Assembly: GCA_964446655.1 (NCBI GenBank)
Contig: CAYUPL010000004.1
Location: forward strand, 47,854-111,853
Direction of reading: 5' to 3'
Origin: Desulfopila_A sp964446655
Lineage (GTDB): Bacteria > Desulfobacterota > Desulfobulbia > Desulfobulbales > Desulfocapsaceae
DNA: 64,000 bases
Shown: in pieces, positions 1 to 8,472 of the stretch
How positions within the stretch are numbered: position 1 is the stretch's first letter
Layout of the letters: every line of letters begins with the position of its first letter
The notes under the pieces: model-generated
The model's database searches: none
The model's input: only the letters and a program-made list of their open reading frames with translations
Told to the model about the DNA's origin: nothing
Position numbers and translations under genes: made by a program

Positions 1-2
1 AG

Positions 3-746
3 GTTTTTGCTCTCAATAATATAGATTTACGTATCAAGGAGGGTGATTTTATCACTGTGATAGGCTCCAATGGTGCCGGAAAATCAACTCTTCTTAACTC
101 CATAGCAGGCAGTTTCTTTCTTGATTCCGGTCGTATATTGGTGGGTAATCGCGACGTCACAAAATGGCCGGAATATAAACGGGCCAGATTTATATCCAGA
201 GTTTTCCAGGACCCATTGCTGGGAACCTGCCCCTCCGCCACCATCGAGCAAAATCTGGCTCTTGCTCAAAAGCGGGGACAATGGCGTGGTTTCTCAAAAG
301 GAGTGAAGAGCAAAGACCGGCAAAGTTTCTGCTCAAAACTGCAAATGCTGGGTCTTGGGTTGGAGAGTCGTCTGCAGGACAGGGTCGGACTTCTTTCAGG
401 TGGGCAGCGACAGGCGCTGACAATGCTGATGGCAACAATGATCCGACCGGAGGTGCTTCTGCTTGACGAGCATATCGCCGCCCTTGATCCGAAAACGGCG
501 CGTCAGATTCTCGCGCTCACGGAGAATATTGTGGAAGAGCAGAAATTGACGACTTTAATGATCACCCACAATATGAAACATGCCATCCAGCTTGGTAACC
601 GTCTGATCATGCTGCATCAGGGGCAAATTATCTCGGATATCGGCGGAGCGGAGAAGAAGAACCTCACCGTCGATGACCTTCTGCGCAAATTCTATTCTTC
701 GGCCGAAGAAGAGCTTGTGTCTGATGCCATGCTTCTTGCACGATAG
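3..746 (+). CDS. ABC transporter ATP-binding protein, 5' end outside window
   Basis: The frame is open from the first in-frame codon at position 3, and the residues before the GTG at 57 (ALNNIDLRIKEGDFITVIG) are the normal start of an ABC nucleotide-binding domain. The gene therefore begins upstream of the window and 57 is not its start. Visible motifs are Walker A GSNGAGKST, signature LSGGQRQ, Walker B VLLLDEH followed by the D-loop region ALDP, and the H-loop in MITHNMKHA. The DEH in place of DEP and the overall sequence resemble the ATPases paired with TrpX/ABC.X4-type amino-acid or purine-like substrate-binding proteins. The permease and binding protein would lie upstream, so the substrate cannot be named. 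The protein energises import from the cytoplasmic face of the membrane. Confidence 0.9.
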   Translation, partial: VFALNNIDLRIKEGDFITVIGSNGAGKSTLLNSIAGSFFLDSGRILVGNRDVTKWPEYKRARFISRVFQDPLLGTCPSATIEQNLALAQKRGQWRGFSKGVKSKDRQSFCSKLQMLGLGLESRLQDRVGLLSGGQRQALTMLMATMIRPEVLLLDEHIAALDPKTARQILALTENIVEEQKLTTLMITHNMKHAIQLGNRLIMLHQGQIISDIGGAEKKNLTVDDLLRKFYSSAEEELVSDAMLLAR

Positions 747-805
747 AACGACAGCTTGCAGGTATGATGGTCCTTTTGGAATATACTTTTACGTAACGAG
801 CTCCA

Positions 806-1285
806 ATGAAAAAAATTTTTCTCCATGGGCTGGATTCTTCCAGCAATGGCACCAAGGGACGTTTTTTCAAGAAAAACTATGCCGATGTGCTGGTGCCGGA
901 CTTCAGTGGATCTTTGGCTGAACGGCTGGAGCAGTTGGAAACGCTTTGCCGGGGCGAAGATTCTCTTCTGTTGGTCGGCTCAAGTTTTGGTGGTCTTATG
1001 GCGGCCTGTTTTGCAGCCGCTCATCGGGATCGTGTCCGCAGACTTATCCTGCTGGCTCCGGCGCTGAATTTTCCAGGATACCGGATCCCGCGAGCAAAAA
1101 TCGATATACCTACCTATTTACTGATCGGTAGCGAAGATATTGTCACTCCCGCTGCTGTTGTGGTCCCTCTGGCCAGGGAATCCTTTGCGGATCTGGTGGT
1201 TGAGCTGGTGGATGAAGATCACCTTCTCCATAATGCCTATCCTGCTCTGGACTGGAGAAAGCTCCTCCGTGAAGAGACGCGGTAA
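806..1285 (+). CDS. YqiA/UPF0227-like alpha/beta-hydrolase esterase
   Basis: A 159-residue protein starting MKKIFLHGLDSS. It has the HG oxyanion region near residue 7 and the nucleophile elbow GSSFGG (GxSxG) near residue 70. Candidate acid and base residues of the triad are in IGSEDIVTP and DEDHLLHN near the C-terminus. Length and motifs fit the small cytoplasmic YqiA/YcfP esterases. Members hydrolyse short acyl esters in vitro, and the physiological substrate is not known. The start has no strong ribosome binding site. It lies 59 bp after the ABC gene, with no obvious functional link. Confidence 0.75.
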   Translation: MKKIFLHGLDSSSNGTKGRFFKKNYADVLVPDFSGSLAERLEQLETLCRGEDSLLLVGSSFGGLMAACFAAAHRDRVRRLILLAPALNFPGYRIPRAKIDIPTYLLIGSEDIVTPAAVVVPLARESFADLVVELVDEDHLLHNAYPALDWRKLLREETR

Positions 1286-1309
1286 TGGTCTGAAAAATCT
1301 GCAAAAAAA

Positions 1310-1336
1310 GGAGGAACGACCCTTTGCCGTTCCTCC
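1310..1336. terminator. 9-bp perfect hairpin downstream of the YqiA-like gene
   Basis: GGAGGAACG (1310-1318) pairs with CGTTCCTCC (1328-1336) around a 9-nt loop. The A-run lies on the left side, so the T-tract follows the hairpin only on the minus strand and the + side lacks a U-run. It may end transcription of the upstream + genes weakly, or be a structural element. Confidence 0.4.
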
Positions 1337-1433
1337 ACTACTGATAATAACCACTTAGGCAGTGTCAAATAAAAAATATTACTTTAAGCATTAATATGTA
1401 AAAGTAATTTAAAAGTGTGTGCTGGAGGATCCT

Positions 1434-2021
1434 GTGATCGACAAGAAAGCGTCTATAGTAAGTATTGAATTTTCGACGGAATCAACTAAGGAACTGCTTG
1501 GCAGGCAGTCTGTACGTACCACTTTTAAGTTGTCGGAACGCAGTATCGACGCGTTAAGCATTCTGGCGAATCAACTGGGCATCAAACAGAAATCTCTTTT
1601 TGACCATCTCATTGATGATGATACAGCCTTGAAGCTTATTGCCGAAGATTCCGACCACTATACCGCACCTCCGCAACGGGTGGCCAAGACCTATGTCATA
1701 TCCAGAAAAACCTTGCAGAATCTGGAAAAGATCTCCACCCGGTACCAGACCCCGCGAGATGCCCTGGTAGAACTTTCCATCGAGCGGATTCTCCCCCTTA
1801 TATCAGAAGAGAAGAAAAAGCATGAGCAGCGTAAAATGCTTTTGGAAAAACTCGAAGCTATGCTGGAAGAGGGTCTTGAGGTACTTGAAGTAGCCGATCA
1901 AACCCTCGATAAGGATGATCCGGTCTACCGGAGAATATATCAAATGATGAAAGCCGTTAAAAGCTGCTGCGCCGATATCGAAAGCAGCGTTGAACGTGGT
2001 CGCAGGATTGAAGATTTCTGA
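1434..2021 (+). CDS. Hypothetical protein with two ribbon-helix-helix-like segments
   Basis: About 195 residues, not assigned to a named family. GTG at 1434 is preferred over the GTG at 1419 because GGAGG at 1424-1428 sits 5 nt upstream of it. Two segments have the strand-helix-helix pattern of RHH DNA-binding proteins: VRTTFKLSERSIDALSILAN, and later VAKTYVISRKTLQNLEKIST, each followed by a second helix. The C-terminal third is strongly charged and probably coiled-coil. A DNA-binding or scaffold role is inference from pattern only. The protein stands alone between the esterase and the isomerase gene. Confidence 0.6.
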   Translation: MIDKKASIVSIEFSTESTKELLGRQSVRTTFKLSERSIDALSILANQLGIKQKSLFDHLIDDDTALKLIAEDSDHYTAPPQRVAKTYVISRKTLQNLEKISTRYQTPRDALVELSIERILPLISEEKKKHEQRKMLLEKLEAMLEEGLEVLEVADQTLDKDDPVYRRIYQMMKAVKSCCADIESSVERGRRIEDF

Positions 2022-2150
2022 AAGAATATGCCGCAGATAATCCCGACTCAGCGGGGAGTTTACTTGCATTACGAGTTTTTATGAGTTAGGGTGACACCGT
2101 CTTGCTGTCGCCACGCTCTCTGGCCCATCATTATCTCCATAGGCGGTATT

Positions 2151-4496
2151 ATGAAAAAATCATGCTTCCTTCTGGTTCTCCTTGTGCTGGTCTGCAGCAG
2201 TTGTATGAAAAGGCCGCTTCCTCCTGTTGTCGTTGCAATTCCTGCGCATCGGGTAGACTATCTCGATGAGGTCAAACCCATCCTTGATAAACGTTGCGTG
2301 GTGTGTCATTCCTGTTATAACTCACCCTGCCAGCTGAAGCTTTCCTCCCATGAGGGGCTTGACAGAGGCGCGAGCAAGAAGGCGGTGTATAGCGCCAAGA
2401 GGCTGAAAACCATGGATCCCTCCAGGCTTTTCACCGATGCCCTGACCACCGAAGGGTGGAGGGAAAAGGATTTTTTCAGTGTCACTGACAGTCATGCCCA
2501 GGGCAGGTTGAATGATTCCATCATGCTGCAGCTTCTTTCTCATAAAATGGACAACCCTGTCAGCAAGGGTGAGTACTTTTCCGAAGCCGATGATCTGACC
2601 TGCGCGGCAGACGGCAGTGAACTTTCCTCTTATCTGGAGAAACATCCCAACGGAGGAATGCCCTTTGGCTTTCCTCCCTTGCAGGAGCGAGAGTTTGTCC
2701 TTATTGCCGGCTGGCTTGCTCAGGGAGCAACAGGACCCGATGATGTGCGGCAACGGCTCCTCGAAACACCTTCTCTTCATGATGCGCAGCAGATCAAAAA
2801 GTGGGAAACTTTTTTCAACAATGGTGATGCCAAACATGCCATGACAGCCAGATATCTTTATGAGCATTTTTTTCTGGCGCATATTTATTTCGCCGGCCCT
2901 TCACCGGAGTTTTACGAGATTGTGCGATCGTCAACTCCGCCGGGAGAGCCGATATCCATTCTGCCGACGGTACGCCCCTATGATGATCCAGGTGGGGAGT
3001 TTTACTATCGTTTTCGCAAAATTCATTCCACCATAGTGCATAAAACCCATATGGTTGTGACCTTTGATGATGATGTTCTGCAGAGATACCACGAGCTTTT
3101 CATCATTCCGGAATGGCTGGATGAACCCCATATCATGAGCTATAGCGAAGAGGAAAGCGCCGACCCATTTCTCACTTTCGAGCAGATACCACCGCAATCA
3201 CGCTACCGTTTTCTGCTCGACAATGTTCATTATATTATCATGACCTTCATACGGGGGCCGGTATGTAAAGGCCAGGTCGCCTTGAATGTTATTAATGACC
3301 ATTTCTGGCTGTTTTTTCTCGATCCCGAGGCAGATCTGGCCGTGCAGTATCCCGCTTTTCTCAAACTCCATCAAAAGAAATTGCGCATGCCGGCGCAAAA
3401 GGGGAGTGACCCAAGCTTACTTAAGGCACTGAAAAATCCCTATCACAGCATGGCCATGGCGTACAACAAGGTGCGACAGGATCTCTATATGGCCCATCAT
3501 TACAACGGCATCGGCTATGATGCCGTATGGAAAGGGAGCACGAGTGCTGATGCCCCGGTTCTGACTGTTTTCAGGCATTTTGACAGTGCTTCGGTGCACA
3601 GGGGTGCCTGGGGCGATCTGCCGAAGACACTCTGGGTTATCGATTATCCTCTGCTGGAGCGTATCTATTACTCTCTGGTTGCTGGTTTTGATGTGTATGG
3701 CAATGCTTCGCATCAGTTGAGCACCAGGCTGTATATGGATGCCCTGCGACGTGAAGGGGAAAGCAACTATCTCGATTTTATGCCGCGCCGTTTGCGGAAA
3801 AAGATTATGCAGGAATGGTATCAGGGCATGGATTTCTTCCATGTCCGCTATCATGTCTCAGAGATGCCGGCCGCCATAGAGTTTATAACCGATGATCCCA
3901 AAAGAGAATTTGCCGTCAACCTGATCAAACATCATTTTCCGGAAGAAATGGGTTTCAATCTTGATCCAATCAACTACCAGGTGGGACCGTATCCACGGAT
4001 TCCAATGGAACCGAAAGACTCCGCGGGATTCCTTGAGGCACTGCACGGCGCTTCCGTACCGGGGGACTCTTTTTTTACCAGGGTGAGCGACCACAACGCC
4101 AATGTGGCCTATATCAGAGTGAAGGTGGACGGTGGTGAAGATGTGGTGATTTCCGCGGTCATACATCGTTGGCATGACAACGTCACTTTTCTTTTCGGTG
4201 AAAAAAAGGCTCTCGATCCGACCAGGGACAGTGCCGATTTTTTCGCAGGATTTGTTGGTTCCTACCCGAACTATTTTTTCGTCGTTAACAGTTACGATAT
4301 GAAGGAGTTTGCCGAGATCCTGAGAAATTATCGAGGCACCAGGGAAGATATGCTGCGTCTCGGCAGGTTCGGTGTTAACCGGAGTGATGACAACTTCTGG
4401 GAGGTTTTTGACTGGTTTCAGGAGCGTTTTCTTGAAAGTGATCCTTTGACGGCAGGTTTTTTTGACCTGAACAGATATTATCATAAAACTCGGTAA
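2151..4496 (+). CDS. cti: Fatty acid cis/trans isomerase, lipoprotein
   Basis: 781 residues from ATG 2151. The frame is open further upstream, but this ATG opens a typical lipoprotein signal (MKKSCFLLVLLVLVCSSC, lipobox Cys 18). Just after it comes a haem-binding CxxCH (CVVCH) followed by SCYNSPCQLKLSSHEG, diagnostic of the CTI family. These periplasmic haem proteins convert cis to trans unsaturated fatty acids in membrane phospholipids under solvent or heat stress. Length matches the family at roughly 760-790 residues. Here the signal is of lipoprotein type, so membrane anchoring is inferred. The neighbours are unrelated and it is probably monocistronic. CTI is best known from aerobic and facultative proteobacteria. 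Confidence 0.88.
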   Translation: MKKSCFLLVLLVLVCSSCMKRPLPPVVVAIPAHRVDYLDEVKPILDKRCVVCHSCYNSPCQLKLSSHEGLDRGASKKAVYSAKRLKTMDPSRLFTDALTTEGWREKDFFSVTDSHAQGRLNDSIMLQLLSHKMDNPVSKGEYFSEADDLTCAADGSELSSYLEKHPNGGMPFGFPPLQEREFVLIAGWLAQGATGPDDVRQRLLETPSLHDAQQIKKWETFFNNGDAKHAMTARYLYEHFFLAHIYFAGPSPEFYEIVRSSTPPGEPISILPTVRPYDDPGGEFYYRFRKIHSTIVHKTHMVVTFDDDVLQRYHELFIIPEWLDEPHIMSYSEEESADPFLTFEQIPPQSRYRFLLDNVHYIIMTFIRGPVCKGQVALNVINDHFWLFFLDPEADLAVQYPAFLKLHQKKLRMPAQKGSDPSLLKALKNPYHSMAMAYNKVRQDLYMAHHYNGIGYDAVWKGSTSADAPVLTVFRHFDSASVHRGAWGDLPKTLWVIDYPLLERIYYSLVAGFDVYGNASHQLSTRLYMDALRREGESNYLDFMPRRLRKKIMQEWYQGMDFFHVRYHVSEMPAAIEFITDDPKREFAVNLIKHHFPEEMGFNLDPINYQVGPYPRIPMEPKDSAGFLEALHGASVPGDSFFTRVSDHNANVAYIRVKVDGGEDVVISAVIHRWHDNVTFLFGEKKALDPTRDSADFFAGFVGSYPNYFFVVNSYDMKEFAEILRNYRGTREDMLRLGRFGVNRSDDNFWEVFDWFQERFLESDPLTAGFFDLNRYYHKTR

Positions 4497-4508
4497 AAAA
4501 ATTCCGTT

Positions 4509-5480
4509 TTAAAGAATACCAAGATTTTTGAGAAGATCGGCGAGTCTGGTCTCATTGAGCTGGATCAGGCCGGTTTCACGGGCATAGGCCAGGGCCTTTT
4601 TGTATTCACTGCTCTGCAGACCTCTATCAATCGGAGGAGGAGCCGTGGCGCAGGGCCTGTATTGATCCATGATGTTGACGTGGCAGTGCGGTGATATTTC
4701 CTTGGCGATAAAGGAAAGAATTTTTCCTGTTTCTTCAACATGATCCGGCATAACCAGATGGCGGATCAGCAGACCTCGCACTGCAATACCGTTCTGGTCG
4801 GTACAGAGGTCTCCGACCTGATTATACATCTTTTTGACTGCTTTTTTGGTTACTTCGGCATAATTACCGACTTCGGTATACTGTTCTGCCGTGCCGTCAT
4901 ACCAGAATTTAAAATCGGGCATATAGATATCGACGACACCATCAAGCAGTTCCAGAGTTGCGACGGAGTCATACCCGCTGCTGTTGTAGACCAGCGGGAG
5001 CGTCAGCCCTCCTTTAATCGCCTCCGGCAGAGCCTCGAGTATATGCGGCACAACATGGCTCGGCGTAACCAGATTGATGTTGTGACATCCCTGCTGCTGC
5101 AGTTGTATCATGATCGCGGCTAGTTCCGATGCCGAGACGTGCCTGGCCTCGGCTTCGTTGAAATGGCTGATTTCGTAATTCTGACAAAAGATACAGAGCA
5201 GGTTGCAGGAGGCAAAGAAAATGGTGCCGGAGCCGTGTTGTCCCACAAGGGGGCGTTCTTCGCCAAAATGCGGCCCATAACTTGAAACGGGGGCGAATCG
5301 ACCGACACCGCACACCCCTAACGTGCCGGAAATTCGATTGACTCGGCAATTTCTGGGACAGATGGTGCAGCGTGTCATCTTTTTTGCCGCTGCAGCTATT
5401 CGCTTATGCAGTTCGCCGTTTTCATGTAAGTGGAGATAACCGGGTTTCATAGCGTCGTCTCTTTTTTGCATCTTCGCCAT
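4509..5480 (-). CDS. PflX-like radical SAM protein (COG1313)
   Basis: 323 residues. The radical-SAM cluster motif is CNLLCIFC (CxxxCxxC) near residue 95. It is preceded by an N-terminal Cys-rich segment CTICPRNCRVN...GVCGVG that is standard in this PflA-related family. Further conserved stretches are INLVTPSHVV and YNSSGYD. The family resembles pyruvate-formate-lyase activases and uses a 4Fe-4S cluster plus SAM to make a 5'-deoxyadenosyl radical, but its target is not known. No glycyl-radical enzyme gene is adjacent. Internal ATGs at 5471 and 5450 are alternative starts, and none has a strong ribosome binding site. The 3' end is 12 bp from the convergent cti gene. Confidence 0.82.
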   Translation of the reverse strand: MAKMQKRDDAMKPGYLHLHENGELHKRIAAAAKKMTRCTICPRNCRVNRISGTLGVCGVGRFAPVSSYGPHFGEERPLVGQHGSGTIFFASCNLLCIFCQNYEISHFNEAEARHVSASELAAIMIQLQQQGCHNINLVTPSHVVPHILEALPEAIKGGLTLPLVYNSSGYDSVATLELLDGVVDIYMPDFKFWYDGTAEQYTEVGNYAEVTKKAVKKMYNQVGDLCTDQNGIAVRGLLIRHLVMPDHVEETGKILSFIAKEISPHCHVNIMDQYRPCATAPPPIDRGLQSSEYKKALAYARETGLIQLNETRLADLLKNLGIL

Positions 5481-5825
5481 ACAGGACAGGTTTGATATTC
5501 ATGCAGTATTTTTGCAATGCTGTTGTTGAAGTATACACCTATTATGCGCTCTCACCAAGTGGATGTGGACGAAGGATATATTCACGTACCACTTCCATGA
5601 ACCCTGCAGAGCGGTCTTTTCCAGCGGGCCAGGTTAACATTGTTGCTCAATGAAAAAAAATATGATAGTATTTCGGGCCTATAGCAGAGCGATCCGGTAG
5701 TATTTCCGCCGGCGCCGGCCGGATGATGGCGAGTGTCGCGACCATGACTATCCAGCTCCTTATGCCGCTGACGGTGCACTTTTGCAAACTCTGTCTTCCT
5801 GCCTGTTCAGCAGGATCGGAACGAT
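5481..5825. other. Gene-free divergent spacer
   Basis: 345 bp between the divergent PflX-like gene and the hybrid kinase gene. It contains a GC-rich block near 5709-5722 (CCGGCGCCGGCCGG) that could fold. No convincing gene or recognisable promoter was seen. Confidence 0.5.
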
Positions 5826-8432
5826 ATGTCGATATCACACCTTCTTTTTAAAAATTCCCGGCTTTGCAAAGCTCTTCTCATCACAAGCGTTATTGCCCTG
5901 ATGAGTGGAGGGCTCTTTTTCTCTTTTCATGCCGACAAAAAAAGAGTCGCGGAGAAATTGGAGGTGACGGCGGAACTGTGCAGCACTCTTCTCAGAGACC
6001 CCCTGGCGCAGGGGGATCTGCTGTTGGTGCAGAAGGAGATATCCGCCTTTGCGGAAAAGTTTTTGCTTGACGGTATTGAGTTGTACAGTAGTGACGGCAA
6101 TGTGCTTGCTGTAGTTGGTTGGAGTGATAGCCGGCTGCAAGGTTCGCTGATGCTGGGCGAAAACCTTTCTCTGGGGTGGCCGTTTTTGCTGATGGTTCAG
6201 TATTCCCGTATTGTTATGCATCAGGACAGACCGCCCGCTTTTCTGATTGTCTACCAAGCAATGACTGCTGATGTTCTTGCTGCATTAGCGATAGCAGTCT
6301 TTGTGCTGCTCCTGTGTTTTCGCTCCCATTTACAGTGGATTTTTCCCAGTTCTTTTTTCAGCACCGGGCGCAACAGGAAAAACGAGGCGGCAGCTGTCAT
6401 TTTTACCGAGGAAGCGAAACTGGAAAAGCTGGTCCGGCAAAGGACGGCGGAGCTTGAACGACAACGGGACCTTGCGTTGGCCTCTTCCAGGGCAAAGGGA
6501 GAGTATCTTGCTAACGTCAGTCATGAGATACGGACCTCTTTGAACGGGGTGGTTGGTGTGCTCTCTCTTCTGCAGAAATCCAACATTGGCGGAGAAAAGA
6601 GACGGCTGCTCAGCGTCGCGTCGCGGTCGGCAGATTCACTGCTCCTTATCATCAATGACATTCTGGATTTTTCCAAGATTGAGGCCGGCCACATCACCTT
6701 TGAAAATATTATATTTGATCTTAGAGAGGTTGTAGAAGAGAGTCTAGCTCTCTATATCGATACTGCCTTCAGTAAAAAAACAGGGTTGCACTGCTATATC
6801 CCACCTGAGATCTGTACGACACTTGTTGGAGACCCCACAAGGCTTCGCCAGATTATTACCAATCTACTCAGTAATGCCATAAAATTTACCGAGAATGGAG
6901 AAATCAGCTGCCGTGTAGTTGAAGCGGGCAATGTCGGTGGCAGGCAGAAGCTCCGATTTAGCGTTGAAGACACCGGGATTGGTATCGTGCCTGATGAAAT
7001 CGATAATATTTTTAAAATGTTCACCCAGGCTCAACCGGATACGACACGAAAATATGGCGGTACAGGTCTGGGCCTGAATATCTGTAAGAACCTGGTTGAG
7101 CTGCAAAATGGTGAAATTGGGGTGGAAAGCAGGCCCGGGCAGGGTACTTCCTTCTGGTTCACGTTGGAGTTTGACCGTGCCGAACAGCAGGAGCCCGCAA
7201 GCTGTCTCGGGGATGAAATACTCGGGAAAAATATTGTTCTCTTCGAAAATTGTGAAACGTGCTGCACCATTATCAGCCGGTATTTATGCAAAAGCAGCGT
7301 GACGAGATTCGCCTGTAATGCCGGCGACGATGTTCTTCACCGGCTTGGCCGAATGAAGGAAGAAGGTAACATTCCTGATCTTGTCCTGATCGGATATTCT
7401 TTGATTGTCGATGAGCTCGACTGGTTTATGCGGGAAATTCTTGATCTATATGGTGAAGCCGCCCCGGATCTCTTTATGCTGACACGGCAGAGCGGAATTC
7501 TGGAAAGGCTGAAAAGAAAAGGAGTCACAGGAATAATTTATAAACCCATACGCCTTCTCCAGCTCTACGAAGAGATCTGCGGCAAGAGACAGGTTATTGA
7601 AAAACTCATTGAAGCGCCGTTGGGGCAATTACAGGGAGATGTTCTCCTGGTTGATGATGAGCAGATCAATCAGCATGTCGGTAAAATGATCCTCGAGAGA
7701 ATCGGCTTTGACGTTGAAATAGCGAATAATGGCCACGAGGCTTTGAAAAAAACAACAGAAAAACAGTATGATCTCGTCTTTATGGACGTGCAGATGCCGC
7801 TTTTAAGCGGCATTGAGGCAACGGAGATGATCCGTCGGCGGGAGAGGGAGCGAGGGGACTTTGTGCAGACAATCGTCGCCATGACCGCCAACACTCTGCC
7901 TGCGGTACGAGAGCGGTGCCTTGAGGCAGGTATGGATGGCTTTATCTCAAAACCGATAAAACCGGAGGTGCTGATTCAACACCTCCGGCCGATTCTCCAG
8001 CCGAAAAAGGAAGATAGCGATGAAACAGCGGAAATAATTCGAGCCGCTGAGCAACGCTCCGGGCAGGCTTTGATTGATGACATGATGCAGGCAGAGGGGC
8101 ATCTGGTCTGGAATCATCGGCTTGCCCTGGAATATGTTGGTGGAGATGCGGAGCTTCTTATCGATTTGGCCAAGCTTTTTCTACAGAAAAAAGATGTTCT
8201 CTTAACCGCTCTTGAAGATGCCGTCAAAACCCTGGATAAAGAACAGATAGGCTGGGCTGCTCATGCGTTTAAAGGGGCGGTCAACCACTTTGCCGCGGAA
8301 AAATGCCGGCAGCTCGCCTCGACTATCGAAAGGCGAGCTGAACAGGGTCTGCTTGAGGGTATCGAAACCGATATGGAAGAGCTGAAAGAGGCGGCCGGTA
8401 TTCTGGTGGAAGAGCTTGAAGCAGGGATCTGA
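5826..8432 (+). CDS. Hybrid sensor histidine kinase (HisKA-HATPase-REC*-REC-Hpt)
   Basis: 868 residues. An N-terminal transmembrane helix (about 16-35) and a second (about 148-166) bracket a short periplasmic sensor. Next come a HisKA H-box NVSHEIRTSLNG (His 233) and a HATPase with NLLSNAIKFT, DTGIGI and GGTGLGL. A first receiver-like domain lacks the usual phospho-acceptor context (LVLIGYS). A canonical receiver follows with VDDE and FMDVQMP, and a C-terminal Hpt domain has AHAFKGAV. It is an ArcB/BarA-type phosphorelay kinase acting at the inner membrane. No response regulator with an output domain is adjacent, so the partner is unknown. Confidence 0.9.
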   Translation: MSISHLLFKNSRLCKALLITSVIALMSGGLFFSFHADKKRVAEKLEVTAELCSTLLRDPLAQGDLLLVQKEISAFAEKFLLDGIELYSSDGNVLAVVGWSDSRLQGSLMLGENLSLGWPFLLMVQYSRIVMHQDRPPAFLIVYQAMTADVLAALAIAVFVLLLCFRSHLQWIFPSSFFSTGRNRKNEAAAVIFTEEAKLEKLVRQRTAELERQRDLALASSRAKGEYLANVSHEIRTSLNGVVGVLSLLQKSNIGGEKRRLLSVASRSADSLLLIINDILDFSKIEAGHITFENIIFDLREVVEESLALYIDTAFSKKTGLHCYIPPEICTTLVGDPTRLRQIITNLLSNAIKFTENGEISCRVVEAGNVGGRQKLRFSVEDTGIGIVPDEIDNIFKMFTQAQPDTTRKYGGTGLGLNICKNLVELQNGEIGVESRPGQGTSFWFTLEFDRAEQQEPASCLGDEILGKNIVLFENCETCCTIISRYLCKSSVTRFACNAGDDVLHRLGRMKEEGNIPDLVLIGYSLIVDELDWFMREILDLYGEAAPDLFMLTRQSGILERLKRKGVTGIIYKPIRLLQLYEEICGKRQVIEKLIEAPLGQLQGDVLLVDDEQINQHVGKMILERIGFDVEIANNGHEALKKTTEKQYDLVFMDVQMPLLSGIEATEMIRRRERERGDFVQTIVAMTANTLPAVRERCLEAGMDGFISKPIKPEVLIQHLRPILQPKKEDSDETAEIIRAAEQRSGQALIDDMMQAEGHLVWNHRLALEYVGGDAELLIDLAKLFLQKKDVLLTALEDAVKTLDKEQIGWAAHAFKGAVNHFAAEKCRQLASTIERRAEQGLLEGIETDMEELKEAAGILVEELEAGI

Positions 8433-8472
8433 AAATATCTTTCACTTTCATCTCCTTCACCATTATACGTAA

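Noticed and set aside
5723..5851. 42-codon frame before the hybrid kinase
   Set aside because: It overlaps the kinase start, lacks a ribosome binding site, and shows no homology.
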